Of a stretch of 34,308 nt of DNA, positions 16,012 to 25,006 are shown piece after piece. The DNA comes from an uncultured Planctomycetaceae bacterium (GTDB lineage: Bacteria; Planctomycetota; Planctomycetia; Planctomycetales; Planctomycetaceae): positions 1 to 34,308 of the forward strand of contig CAIOKE010000048.1 of the NCBI GenBank assembly GCA_903858815.1, given 5' to 3'. Numbering within the stretch: position 1 is the stretch's first letter; the number at the start of each line of letters is the position of its first letter. The notes under the pieces are model-generated. The model had not been told where the DNA came from, searched no databases, and worked only from the letters and a program-made list of their open reading frames with translations. Both the position numbers and the translations under genes were made by a program.

Positions 16012-16896
16012 ATGAAGAAGCGTGCAAAGACCACGAAATCCATCACAACTTCTCCAAAGGCAGCAAAGCGGACGCCCGCGAAGAAATCTCAGTCGGTCGC
16101 CCCTAAAAGCCCAAAGAAACCTGTCTCGGCCAGCAAGTCCTCAGCAACTACACAGACTTCCGGCCGGATGACGCTTGTCGAGGTGATGGCGATTCTTGAA
16201 TCCCTCGGCTCTGAACAGACGCGCCGGACATGGACACGTCACGGTGCCCCGGAACCGATGTTTGGAGTGCTGTTCGGTGAACTCTACAAGCTGATGAAGC
16301 GTATTGATGTCGATCATGAGCTGGCACAACAGTTATGGGCCACGGGTAATGTTGATGCTCGCAATCTGGCAATGAAAATCGCTGACCCGGCCATCATGAC
16401 ACCCGCCGAATTGACTCAGTGGGCAATTGAAAATCCAATGCGTATGTGCAATCTTTACATTGCCACTCTGGCTGCCGAGGGCCCGCATGCGAGGGTGTTA
16501 CTGAAAGATTGGCTGGGTTCTTCAAATGCCCTGCTGCTGGCCTCGGGCTGGACACTGCTCGGCAGGCTTTCGGACCTTGATCCATCGTTTTCTGAGCAGG
16601 AGCTGCTGCGCGGGATTGGTGAGATCGAAAAGTCCATTCACTCGGTGGCGAACGCAGTCCGCAGCGACATGAACAGAACTCTGATCACGATTGGTGGTCG
16701 CAGTCCGGCCCTGCGTAAGGCAGTGGTGGCGGCGGCTAAGCGAATTGGAAGCGTTAAGGTTGACCACGGCGATACCGCCTGCAAAACGCCGCAGATTGAA
16801 GAATCGCTGCGGAAGGCATGGGCCCGTTCTGAAGCGAAGTACGGCTCGCCAGCAGCTCACGAAAGGTCGATGAAGTCCATGCGACGCCGCTGCTGA
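16012..16896 (+). CDS. DNA alkylation repair (AlkD-like) HEAT-repeat protein with basic N-terminal tail
   Basis: A 294-residue protein. Residues 1-52 form a Lys/Ala/Ser/Pro-rich tail (KKRAKTTKS, PKSPKKPVSASK) like the tails of histone H1 and some bacterial nucleoid proteins. The rest is an AlkD/AlkC-type HEAT-like fold, with LGSEQTRRTWTRHGAPEPMF and GVLFGELYKLMKRI, the usual first helices, then LAQQLWATGNVDARNLAMKI and ADPAIMTPAELTQWA. The family removes or flips alkylated bases (3-methyladenine, 7-methylguanine) from DNA. The C-terminal part (SIHSVANAVRSDMNRTLITI, then HGDTACKTP) is also typical of family members from soil and marine bacteria. The start was put at ATG 16012, 22 codons inside the open frame, because the upstream residues lack a protein-like pattern. 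Catalytic competence is inferred, not shown. Confidence 0.82.
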   Translation: MKKRAKTTKSITTSPKAAKRTPAKKSQSVAPKSPKKPVSASKSSATTQTSGRMTLVEVMAILESLGSEQTRRTWTRHGAPEPMFGVLFGELYKLMKRIDVDHELAQQLWATGNVDARNLAMKIADPAIMTPAELTQWAIENPMRMCNLYIATLAAEGPHARVLLKDWLGSSNALLLASGWTLLGRLSDLDPSFSEQELLRGIGEIEKSIHSVANAVRSDMNRTLITIGGRSPALRKAVVAAAKRIGSVKVDHGDTACKTPQIEESLRKAWARSEAKYGSPAAHERSMKSMRRRC

Positions 16897-16936
16897 ACCG
16901 ATCGGAAAATCAGAACCTCGGCGAATTCTCAGGTCA

Positions 16937-17467
16937 TCACGGCGACTCAAAAGCTGTCATCCCTGGTCTCCGCTCCGGTGGAACCGTGCCGTCCTCGGTC
17001 GCTTCGTGCCAACCACTCCGGTACTCTCGTTCCGCCGGCAAACTCGGACGTTCTGACATGAAACCAATCGGGTATCGAGTGCCTATGGTGCGACCGTCGT
17101 CAGCATAGACAAACTCCAGCGTATGCCCTTTGATGATTTCACTGGCGGCTGCGCAGAGCGACACGGGCAGCACAAACAGTAGATCATAACCCGGAAAGGG
17201 AAGATAAAGCCCAGGGCCATATCTTGGCGCAAACTTTCGATGTACGCGGTAATGCTCCACATCGAACTGGCGGGTTTCTCCCGTGTCGCGGTTGACAAGG
17301 GTCGTCGTCGAGAAGGTTTCCGGAGGGCCAAACTGCCGATGAACAAGTGTCCGGGTCTCTGGTACGCCGTAAGGGATCCCACTGAGATGTACCTGCATCC
17401 CAAGGCAACCGGGCAAGGCACTGAACAGCAGGCAGAGGGCGAATGTTCGTACCAGTCGCAGACCCAC
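16937..17467 (-). CDS. Putative lipoprotein of unknown function
   Basis: A 176-residue protein with a lipoprotein signal: basic start, hydrophobic ALCLLFSALPGC, and a lipobox with Cys21 as the probable lipidated residue. The mature part is short and beta-rich (RTLVHRQFGPPETFSTTTLV, TRQFDVEHYRVHRKF) with a hydrophobic segment YDLLFVLPVSLCAAASEII in the middle and GHTLEFVYADDGRTIGTRYP after it, resembling planctomycete proteins that re-evaluate a small outer-surface domain. I do not recognise a family. The GTG at 17467 is the only reasonable start: no ATG precedes it in frame, and GGAAGGAAAC lies just upstream. It is convergent with the AlkD-like gene (40 bases) and downstream of the acyltransferase gene on the same strand. 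Confidence 0.75.
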   Translation of the reverse strand: MGLRLVRTFALCLLFSALPGCLGMQVHLSGIPYGVPETRTLVHRQFGPPETFSTTTLVNRDTGETRQFDVEHYRVHRKFAPRYGPGLYLPFPGYDLLFVLPVSLCAAASEIIKGHTLEFVYADDGRTIGTRYPIGFMSERPSLPAEREYRSGWHEATEDGTVPPERRPGMTAFESP

Positions 17468-17582
17468 GGGTGGCGTTTCCTTCCATGGTCACACGGTTAA
17501 CGTGCTTTCTCGCAAACCCCGTTTTTATCTACCCTCAATGATCTGCACAAGGCCACTTTCCCAGCAGCCAGAACTGCAGTTC

Positions 17583-18986
17583 CTAGGTACTTCTGCCGCC
17601 CAACAGACGGTAGCGAACTCGCTGGCGGATCGCTGCAGCCTGCTCATGGCTGAACAACACGGAGTGGTGAGTGGAGGAAACTTCCAGAGTGTTTCCACAT
17701 GTGGTCAGTCCCAGCATCATAGACGTCATAATCCCGGTGCCGGTGTAGCGGGAGTATCGCTGGAGCTGCCCGGAGGACAGTTCATCGCACAGAAAAGTGT
17801 TGAGATTCACATTGGAGACAAGTGCCGAAACGGGCACAAGTCCAGGACCGGCAATTCGATTCCCCCAGCGTGGCAGGCAGTCCCAGATATTTGACATGAA
17901 TTCCAGGTGCCGTTCGTAGAAACGGTAGACCCCCGAACGTTTGATCTGCTGAGTTTCGGCGGCCATCTGCCGCACAAAATCGGCAAACGACTGACCTCGC
18001 CGCCGACGTGGTCTCAGAGTATAGCCCCCCAGAATCTGACCGGATGCTTCGGGAACCGGAGGTATCGTTTCATGCCGCAGGTCAACAGGCGTGTACAGCC
18101 CGATGCGACGTCTCCAACCGGACCCGCAGACAGTCTCTTCGATAGCCTCGTGAGTGGCGGAAAGCAATAAATCGTGGACAGTGACACCGAAATCGCGAGC
18201 CGTCAGTCGGACGTCGCTCAGTGGCAGTAATTCGCTGTCAGTGTCTGGAACCAGCACATCTGGCTTCGCAAAGCATCGCGGAGCGCGCCACGAAATACAG
18301 CCACAGCAAATCTCCCGCAAAACTCGTGGGAGCGTCTTCCCCATTGAGCCATCACGATCGAAGTTGGGGATCAGTGTGGAGAGCTCTCGTGCGAATCCCG
18401 GCGGTGCTGCGTCAGTTGGCACCGCTCCTCGCAGATGCCGCAGAATGCATCTCGCCAGCGCTGTGGTCGCTCGAGAGTCCTGAATCACGTGACGATAAAT
18501 GATCAGCAGATACCAGCGATTCGCCCCTGTGGTAACGATATGGAACCGAAATGGACTGGAAGATTCCTCCGGAAACCTGCGATTCAATTCGGTCTGCAGC
18601 AAAGCATTTGTGAACTGTTCGGGCGGTTGCTGATCAGAGGTGTGAAAATCCAGTTGAATATACGACTGCGGTGACTGTTCGCTCAGACATCGGAAACTGC
18701 AACCGTCCCCGGAGAATTCAACCGGCCCTGGCAGAAACCACTGCACCGCAGAGTGTATCGCACTTCGAACCGAGGCAACGTCCGGCTGACCAGCAAGGGT
18801 GAGCAGATGCGCCGCGTTCAACGGATGGAAAGATTCCCATCGCAGCATCATTTTCTGCAGGCCGTTTAACGGTCTCCAGTGCCCACAGTCCGGGATCGCA
18901 ACCAACTCATCGCTCCGAATCGTCACTGCACTCTCATCCACCGTTTGGGCATCGAGCCTCGAATGCAGAAACTCATTCGATTTCAT
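17583..18986 (-). CDS. Stand-alone condensation-domain/acyltransferase-fold protein
   Basis: A 467-residue soluble protein resembling the chloramphenicol-acetyltransferase/condensation superfamily (non-ribosomal peptide condensation domains, PapA-type and wax-ester acyltransferases). Visible elements: PLNGLQKMMLRWESFHP at the start, YLLIIYRHVIQDSRATTALA at 159-178 containing the HxxxD motif His166-Asp170, YTPVDLRHETIPP in the second half, and LVPVSALVSNVNLNTF near the structural latch. The canonical form is HHxxxDG; here the first His is Arg and the final Gly is Ser. No carrier-protein or adenylation gene is nearby, so it may transfer an acyl chain to a small lipid or alcohol rather than form peptides. 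ATG 18986 is the natural start. No signal peptide is present, so it is cytoplasmic. Confidence 0.72.
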   Translation of the reverse strand: MKSNEFLHSRLDAQTVDESAVTIRSDELVAIPDCGHWRPLNGLQKMMLRWESFHPLNAAHLLTLAGQPDVASVRSAIHSAVQWFLPGPVEFSGDGCSFRCLSEQSPQSYIQLDFHTSDQQPPEQFTNALLQTELNRRFPEESSSPFRFHIVTTGANRWYLLIIYRHVIQDSRATTALARCILRHLRGAVPTDAAPPGFARELSTLIPNFDRDGSMGKTLPRVLREICCGCISWRAPRCFAKPDVLVPDTDSELLPLSDVRLTARDFGVTVHDLLLSATHEAIEETVCGSGWRRRIGLYTPVDLRHETIPPVPEASGQILGGYTLRPRRRRGQSFADFVRQMAAETQQIKRSGVYRFYERHLEFMSNIWDCLPRWGNRIAGPGLVPVSALVSNVNLNTFLCDELSSGQLQRYSRYTGTGIMTSMMLGLTTCGNTLEVSSTHHSVLFSHEQAAAIRQRVRYRLLGGRST

Positions 18987-19644
18987 GGGAAAAACAGGAT
19001 TTCCCAGTGCCGCACGTTCTAAACCACTGCCAGATGCCCGCCGTCCGCCGGACAGATTGAGGCTGTAGCGTCAGCAATTTAGCAAAAGTCAATCAGAATC
19101 CATCCTCGGACGACCTGAAGTGCAGAAAATTTGGGGACTGGTAAACTGGGGACGAAGCGGGAGGCCACAAAAACGGCGAATTTTGCTGATTTCGCAGGCA
19201 CAACGTGATTTGCAGTGGCAGGTGCGACAGGCATAGACAAATTTCACCCCGGGGGACGAGGCACAGGATGTGTGCCGGTCGCCGTCAATCATCGCATGAC
19301 GTCACAGCCAGGGAGCCCGTTCAGGATCCAGCCGGCAGCAGCAATCAACCCCGATCGCCGCTCCCGATGGTTCACATGATTCCCTCTCGCTCTGTCGCTC
19401 ACCTGCAACCTGAAGCACATCCCTCGGGCTGAACTCCACTGCAAGCTGCCGACACCGACGGAGGGCCCATGAATTGTGGTCTGTACCGGTTGAGATGCAA
19501 ACTCAGGTCAATACTGAGTTCTGCTGCCCTGCCCTGCCCTGCCCTGCTATCAACGGGTGGCATCGAGCAGTGGCACCGGCGGGTCGCCCACCGACATTCG
19601 ATGCAGCCGTATGGATCGAACAATTCTGGCCTGCTGCGGAACAG
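18987..19644. other. Intergenic region with TGCCC microsatellite, no recognised gene
   Basis: About 660 bases between two minus-strand genes. Short frames on both strands are not protein-like; one minus frame (19089-19292) has several cysteines but no support. The region includes a GGGGAC-containing stretch (19132-19153) and the pentamer array at 19525-19547. The promoter of the acyltransferase gene should lie near its upper end at 18987-19100. Confidence 0.5.
19525..19547 (+). repeat. Pentanucleotide TGCCC microsatellite, 4.6 copies
   Basis: Four perfect TGCCC units followed by TGC, beginning at 19525. Pentamer arrays of this kind are prone to slipped-strand length change. It lies about 100 bases beyond the sulfatase stop codon, so it does not interrupt a gene. 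Confidence 0.8.
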
Positions 19645-21021
19645 TCACTGACTATCTGCCGGCATCGGTGGCTGCCAGGGAACGGCTCCACCCCGCTGCA
19701 GATGCCTGCGCAGAGCAGCGTTCAGTCGGTTGACGATCGCCGGATGCTTTTCCACCAGATTCTGAGACTCCAGAGGGTCCTGCTGCAGGTTATAAAGTTC
19801 CAGAGGTGCGAATGGTGAGTTCTGCAGCAGCTTCCACGGCCCTTCACGAACCGCCTCGATTGTTTTTCCACCGTAGCGCAGTCCTCCTTCACGTCGCGTG
19901 AAAAACCATTGAGTGCGCAACTCCGGTTGCTGCTCGCCCAGGAGTGTCGGCAGGAAACTACGACCGTCCAATCCATTGGCGGGAGCGACGCCTGCGGCTG
20001 CAAACAGAGTCGGCAGAATGTCCATGGACATCACCGAGAAGTCCGTCTGACTGCCAGCCTGAATCCTCCCTGGCCATGTGATACACAGCGGTACCTTCAG
20101 CCCCCCCTCATAAACACTCTGTTTGCCATCCCGAAGCTGCCCGTTACCGGCCCCAACATCCAGTTGACCCCCATTGTCTGAGGTGAATACGACAATCGTG
20201 TTTTCCCACTGACCGTTAGCCTGCAGCGCAGAAATCACTCGACCGATTCCGGAATCCATGTGTTCAATTAATGCGACCAGTCCCGCACGCTTGTCTGAAA
20301 TACCGGGTTCCCGCTGCCGAACCCGATCCAGCCACTCCGCTGGTGGCTGAATCGGTGTGTGTGGAGCATTCCATGCGAGATACAGAAAAAAGGGAGGAGC
20401 ATCTTTGCGTTGGTGATTCAGGAACTGCACGGCCCAGTCGGCGAACAGGTCGGTCGCATGCCCGGCGGGGTCAATTTCTGCCTGTTCCAATCGCATATAA
20501 TTGTGATCGTGGCGACGATGCGTGTAGTAGTCATCCATCATGTCGCCAAGAAACCCATGAAAATGGTCGAAACCGCGTTCCAGTGGAGTATTCGGGGGTG
20601 CGAGGCCAAGGTGCCACTTGCCGATTATTGCGGTATGGTAGCCGGCTTTCCGGGCAGCGACCGGCAGCAGTTCAACAGTGGGCGACAGATACCCCCAGCT
20701 GTCGGCAGCATCCGTCCGGATGACTCCCGGGACACCCGTTGTCTCGGGATAACGACCACTGAGTAACGCTGCGCGAGTTGGGGAGCAGACGGGACTGTTT
20801 GCGTATGCATTACGGAATTTCATTCCTGCGGCAAACAACTGATTCAGAGCCGGAGTTCGCATATCCGGTGCTCCGCAGCACTGCAGATCCGCCGCACCGA
20901 GATCATCGGCGAGAATAACCACAAGATTTGGGCGAGTATCAGCGGCGGTCGTGGTGAGCGGTGAACAGAACAGGGGCAGCAGCAGACACAGAACCACAAT
21001 CGTCCAGGCGGTGTAAGGCAT
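19645..21021 (-). CDS. Exported formylglycine-dependent sulfatase
   Basis: A 458-residue arylsulfatase-family enzyme that hydrolyses sulfate esters in the periplasm or outside the cell. A signal peptide (MPYTAWTIVVLCLLLPLFCS, then TTAADTRPN) precedes the first strand LVVILADDLGAADLQCCG, with metal-ligand Asp39/Asp40. The modification motif CSPTR at residues 79-83 supplies the cysteine converted to formylglycine, and LLSGRYPETTG follows as usual. AIIGKWHLG, FLYLAWNAPHTPIQPP and VVFTSDNGGQ complete the active-site set. The C-terminal subdomain (REGPWKLLQNSPFAPLELYN) is normal. The start was moved to ATG 21021 because the upstream extension is not part of the family and the signal peptide begins here. 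The gene diverges from the DUF1549/DUF1553 operon across 384 bases. The substrate is unknown. Confidence 0.93.
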   Translation of the reverse strand: MPYTAWTIVVLCLLLPLFCSPLTTTAADTRPNLVVILADDLGAADLQCCGAPDMRTPALNQLFAAGMKFRNAYANSPVCSPTRAALLSGRYPETTGVPGVIRTDAADSWGYLSPTVELLPVAARKAGYHTAIIGKWHLGLAPPNTPLERGFDHFHGFLGDMMDDYYTHRRHDHNYMRLEQAEIDPAGHATDLFADWAVQFLNHQRKDAPPFFLYLAWNAPHTPIQPPAEWLDRVRQREPGISDKRAGLVALIEHMDSGIGRVISALQANGQWENTIVVFTSDNGGQLDVGAGNGQLRDGKQSVYEGGLKVPLCITWPGRIQAGSQTDFSVMSMDILPTLFAAAGVAPANGLDGRSFLPTLLGEQQPELRTQWFFTRREGGLRYGGKTIEAVREGPWKLLQNSPFAPLELYNLQQDPLESQNLVEKHPAIVNRLNAALRRHLQRGGAVPWQPPMPADSQ

Positions 21022-21405
21022 ACCAAATCTCTCTGCGGTTACAAAAACAAGCGGTGCTCGCCACGATGCTATCAGACCAGCGGTGACAGTTGAATCCGGT
21101 ACCTGACGGCCTGTCAGCAGAACTGTCATCGACGCTTGCGGAAGCTGCCGAGACGCCCGCCAAACCCACCAGCGTTGACATCGAATGCAGTAATTCGCTA
21201 AGTTTTTGCTTGTACTTCCGAGGTTCACACTTGATAGTGCATGAGTTGCAGCCCCTTGCACAGCCTACACTCTGCCCGCCCCGATACCAGCTCTTCACAA
21301 CCAAAATTGTCTGTCCATACCCGCGTTTCAGTGGACAGAGGTGATGACTTCCCTTCCTTCAGGATCCGTGCTGTGCTGCCGAAGCCGTCTGACCGCACGT
21401 TATCA
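21022..21405. other. Divergent promoter region between sulfatase and DUF1549 operon
   Basis: These 384 bases separate two genes that start in opposite directions, so they must hold both promoters. Both frames extend into the region, but the translations do not match the families. I see no palindromic operator or consensus boxes that I would stand behind. Confidence 0.45.
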
Positions 21406-23574
21406 ATGCAGCCGCTCATCGCTGCCGCGCTGACACTGGTACTGACATGGCCAGTCTGCGGGGAAGATCGTCGCCCGTGGAATTTCGAAAACGATATCGT
21501 TCCCATCCTGACACGCTTTCAGTGCAACATGTCCGGGTGTCATGGGAAGGCCGAAGGACAGGCCGGGTTTAAACTGTCGGTCTTCGGATTTGACCCGGAG
21601 GCCGACTACGCCGCGATCGCTCACGAGTCGCGCAATCGCCGCGTCTTTCCTGCTGCACCAGAGTTCAGTCTGCTGTTAAGAAAGGCTGCCGGGCAGATTC
21701 CACACGGAGGGGGCAAGCGGATCGATCCAGCACAAGTGGAATACGGTCGTCTGCGTGACTGGATCGCAGATGGCATGCCCTTTGGCACAGCGACGGACGC
21801 CCGGTTACTAAGCATCGTAGTCCAGCCCTCTGAGCGGCAGATGACTATGGGCCAGCAGCAGCAACTGACAGTAACCGCTGTGTGGAGTGACGGACGGCAG
21901 GAAGATGTCACACCGCTAGCGACATTTCAGACAAACAACGAGGCACTGGCAACCGTTGATGAGGATGGTCAGGTGCAGATCGGTCAGGTCCCCGGGACAG
22001 TTGCCATTATGGCTGGGTACCTCGGAAAAGTGGATGTTTTCGAGGCTTTGATCCCGCACGCCGAGCCTCTGGCTGCCGATGCAAAGCAGCATCTGCAGGC
22101 GATTGTTGAGTCTGCGCATGTGATCGACCAACCGGTCGCAGAGCGACTATTACAGCTGCAGATTGCTGCCGCGCCTGACTGCGACGATGCCACATGGTTC
22201 CGCCGAGTCTCGCTTGATCTGCTGGGAACGCTGCCAACGGCGTCTGAGACGCGTCAGTTTCTGTCGAATATCGACCCACAGCGACGGGCTCACGCGGTTG
22301 ACTCATTCCTGCAGCGACCAGAGTTCAGTGATTACTGGGCCATGAAGTGGGCCGACCTGCTGCGCGTGAATCGGCGAACGCTGGGTCGCAAGGGTGCCCA
22401 GGCCTACTATGGCTGGATCCATCGCAGCATCTCAGACAACCTGCCCCTTGATCAGTTCGCTCGCCAGCTGCTCACGGCCTCCGGGCCACTGCACAGCACG
22501 CCCGCCGCATACTTTTATAAATCTGTCAGCGACCCGCATGAAATGGTCAATTCGGTCTCTCAGGTCTTCCTTGGCATCCGCATGGAGTGTGCGCGCTGCC
22601 ATCATCATCCGTGGGATCGCTGGGGGCAGACCGATTATCACGGGATGCAGGCATTTTTTACTCAGGTGCAGTTCAAATCCAGTGGGGGCGGTCAATCGCT
22701 GGTGACTACTGCAACAACGGAAACGCGGCATCCGCGTACCTCACAACTGATTCATGCTCACGCACTCGACCAGCCAATGCCGGACGTCACTCCGATCGGC
22801 GATCGCCGGGAATTGCTCGCTGAATGGATCACGTCGCCCCGGAACCCATGGTTCGCGGCCAATCTGTCAAATCGTATCTGGGCTCATTTTATGGGGCGTG
22901 GGCTGGTTGAGCCTGTCGACGATTTTCGACTCACGAATCCGCCGACGAATCCTCGACTGCTGCAATCACTCAGCCAGCATCTGACAACGGTGCAATTTGA
23001 TCTGCGGCAGTTTGTCCGCACCATTGTGCTGTCAGAAACTTACCAGCGATCGACTCAGCCCCTGCCGAGCAATGCCGCGGACGAGCAGAATTATTCTCGC
23101 TATCCGATGAAGCGACTGGACGCCGAAGTCCTGCTGGACGCTGTGTCGCAGACCACCGGTGTCCCTGAGATCTTCCCGGGCATGCCCGCAGGGACTCGGG
23201 CCATTCAGGTCTGGGACAGTCACCTGCCGCACCAGTTTCTGGAACTGTTCGGTCGTCCGGTCCGAGAGACTGCGTGTGAATGCGAACGAGTCAGCGAGCC
23301 CACGGTGGCTCAGGTTCTGCACGTGTTGAATTCCCCGCAGATTGAAAGTCGCCTGAGACACGCAGACGGTCTTCTGGCCCGCTTGATAGATCGAGTGCCG
23401 GACCCGGAAGAACTGGTTGACGAGTTGTATCTGACGTTTTATGGACGGTATCCAGCATCTGAGGAACGGGCAGTCGCCGTCAAGCATCTGGAACAGAACT
23501 CGCAGCGAACCGAAGCGGTCGAAGATCTGGCATGGAGTCTGTTGAATTCCCCTGAGTTTCTGCTGAACCACTGA
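21406..23574 (+). CDS. DUF1549/DUF1553 planctomycete cytochrome-like protein with Big2 domain
   Basis: An exported 722-residue protein. The signal peptide MQPLIAAALTLVLTWPVCGE is followed by a cytochrome-like segment FQCNMSGCHGKAEGQAGFKL, where the cysteines are spaced C40-x4-C45-H46 instead of CxxCH, as in the subgroup with CNxxxCHG. An Ig-like Big2 domain covers about 134-215 (VVQPSERQMTMGQQQQLTVT). DUF1549 follows at about 235-445 (RRVSLDLLGTLPTASETRQF) and includes CARCHHHPWDRW at 395-406 with a standard CxxCH. DUF1553 runs from about 464 to the end (RNPWFAANLSNRIWAHFMGR). ATG 21406 was chosen because it begins the signal peptide. It is the first gene of a three-gene operon; its stop lies 28 bases before the DUF1501 start. 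The reaction is unknown. Confidence 0.92.
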   Translation: MQPLIAAALTLVLTWPVCGEDRRPWNFENDIVPILTRFQCNMSGCHGKAEGQAGFKLSVFGFDPEADYAAIAHESRNRRVFPAAPEFSLLLRKAAGQIPHGGGKRIDPAQVEYGRLRDWIADGMPFGTATDARLLSIVVQPSERQMTMGQQQQLTVTAVWSDGRQEDVTPLATFQTNNEALATVDEDGQVQIGQVPGTVAIMAGYLGKVDVFEALIPHAEPLAADAKQHLQAIVESAHVIDQPVAERLLQLQIAAAPDCDDATWFRRVSLDLLGTLPTASETRQFLSNIDPQRRAHAVDSFLQRPEFSDYWAMKWADLLRVNRRTLGRKGAQAYYGWIHRSISDNLPLDQFARQLLTASGPLHSTPAAYFYKSVSDPHEMVNSVSQVFLGIRMECARCHHHPWDRWGQTDYHGMQAFFTQVQFKSSGGGQSLVTTATTETRHPRTSQLIHAHALDQPMPDVTPIGDRRELLAEWITSPRNPWFAANLSNRIWAHFMGRGLVEPVDDFRLTNPPTNPRLLQSLSQHLTTVQFDLRQFVRTIVLSETYQRSTQPLPSNAADEQNYSRYPMKRLDAEVLLDAVSQTTGVPEIFPGMPAGTRAIQVWDSHLPHQFLELFGRPVRETACECERVSEPTVAQVLHVLNSPQIESRLRHADGLLARLIDRVPDPEELVDELYLTFYGRYPASEERAVAVKHLEQNSQRTEAVEDLAWSLLNSPEFLLNH

Positions 23575-23602
23575 GGTGCTGGGACCTGAGAAAGGGACTG
23601 CT

Positions 23603-24946
23603 GTGAACAAGCGAGCGTGGTGTGATGGCGTGACGCGACGGGACCTGCTGCATTTCGGAGCAGCGGGGATCGGATCGTGCGGAGTGACTCTGCCGGGGCT
23701 ACTGGCTGCCGACGAGGCAAATGCAGCGAGGGCACTTACCGCCAGTGACAAAAAGTCGCTGATCATCATTTTCCTGCAGGGTGGTCTGTCAACAATTGAT
23801 ACGTGGGACATGAAGCCCGCCGCCCCTCTCGAATTCCGCGGCGAGTTTCAGCCGATCAGTACCAATGTACCGGGTATTCAGGTGTGCGAACACCTGCCGC
23901 GGCTTGCGCAGCAGTTCGATAAATTTGCGTTGGTTCGATCGTTCACGAATCCAAATTCGGATCACGGCCCGGCCGACCATTATCTGCTGACGGGGTACCG
24001 TCCAGGACCGGGCTTTAACGGAGGTTTGAAGCCGAACAACCAGAAACCCGCTCATGGCGCGGTGATTTCCCGACAGCTGGGACCACGCGGTTCGGTCCCT
24101 CCGTATGTGTGTCTGCCGCGCATGCACAACAGCGGTGGATCTTCATATCTTGGATCATCGGCCGCGCCGTTTGTTGTGGATGCTGATCCGAACGCCCCCG
24201 GATTTACGGTCCCCGATCTGATGCCGCCTGTGACGGTACGTGCCGATCGGCTTGAGGCTCGACGAGACCTCGTCTCGAAGATTAACCGATTTCGTCAGTC
24301 TGCCGAGCTTGCCGCCAATCGCAAGGCCCTTGCCATGGACACGTTCCAGCAGAAGGCATTCGATCTGATGACGTCCGAGTCGACAAAATCAGCTTTTGAG
24401 ATCTCGGCTGAGCCAGATTCTCTGCGGGATGCATACGGACGGCATTCCCTCGGGCAATCGTGTCTGCTGGCGAGGCGATTGGTTGAAGCGGGAGTGCGAA
24501 CCGTGCTGATCGACCACACGAACTGGGATACGCACTACTCAAATTTCAGCGTGCTCAAGGATGACCTGCTGCCGCATCTTGACAGCGCCATGAGCACATT
24601 GTTTCTGGACCTGCATCAGCGTGGGCTGCTTGATGATACACTGGTACTTGTGACCGGCGAATTCGGCAGAACTCCGCGGATCAACAAGGATGCAGGCCGT
24701 GATCATTGGGGGCCCAGTACAGCGATCGCCATCGGTGGAGGTGGTATACGGGGCGGCAATGTCGTCGGAGCATCAGATGCCCGCGCGGAAAAGCCAGCAA
24801 CTGAACCGTGGGGGCCCGAGGATCTGGCCGCCACCATCTATCACGTGTTGGGAATTGATCCCAAAACTCTGTTCCACACGGCTGAGGGACGTCCGATACC
24901 AATCGTCCCGGGAACAGGCCGTGTCATACAGCCACTATTTGCCTGA
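23603..24946 (+). CDS. DUF1501 family protein, Tat-exported
   Basis: A 447-residue protein of the DUF1501 family, distantly related to alkaline phosphatases and sulfatases, nearly always encoded beside a DUF1549/DUF1553 gene in planctomycetes. The N-terminus has a twin-arginine motif GVTRRDLLHFGAAGIGS and then a cleavage-like region ending LLAADEA. The core contains IIIFLQGGLSTIDTWDMKP (metal-site strand), SDHGPADHYLLTGYRP, VLIDHTNWDTHYSNF and LVTGEFGRTPRINKDAGRDH, with the Asp/His residues expected of the family. The GTG at 23603 was preferred to GTG 23576 because AGAAAGGGA lies a few bases before it and the Tat motif then sits at a normal distance. It is followed after 60 bases by the PPC-domain gene. 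Enzyme activity has not been established for the family. Confidence 0.9.
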   Translation: MNKRAWCDGVTRRDLLHFGAAGIGSCGVTLPGLLAADEANAARALTASDKKSLIIIFLQGGLSTIDTWDMKPAAPLEFRGEFQPISTNVPGIQVCEHLPRLAQQFDKFALVRSFTNPNSDHGPADHYLLTGYRPGPGFNGGLKPNNQKPAHGAVISRQLGPRGSVPPYVCLPRMHNSGGSSYLGSSAAPFVVDADPNAPGFTVPDLMPPVTVRADRLEARRDLVSKINRFRQSAELAANRKALAMDTFQQKAFDLMTSESTKSAFEISAEPDSLRDAYGRHSLGQSCLLARRLVEAGVRTVLIDHTNWDTHYSNFSVLKDDLLPHLDSAMSTLFLDLHQRGLLDDTLVLVTGEFGRTPRINKDAGRDHWGPSTAIAIGGGGIRGGNVVGASDARAEKPATEPWGPEDLAATIYHVLGIDPKTLFHTAEGRPIPIVPGTGRVIQPLFA

Positions 24947-25006
24947 GTGTGCCTGAAATCTGCTCAAGGGGCGTATTCTCCAATCCGGACGGGGCGGGTG
25001 CAAAAG

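Noticed and set aside
19089-19292. 67-codon minus-strand frame with several cysteines (ACRTCHCKSRC)
   Set aside because: The cysteine spacing hinted at a zinc ribbon, but there is no start context, the tail is not protein-like, and no family fits.
23032-23811. 259-codon minus-strand open frame
   Set aside because: Antisense to the well-supported DUF1553 and DUF1501 genes; Ser/Arg-rich without motif.
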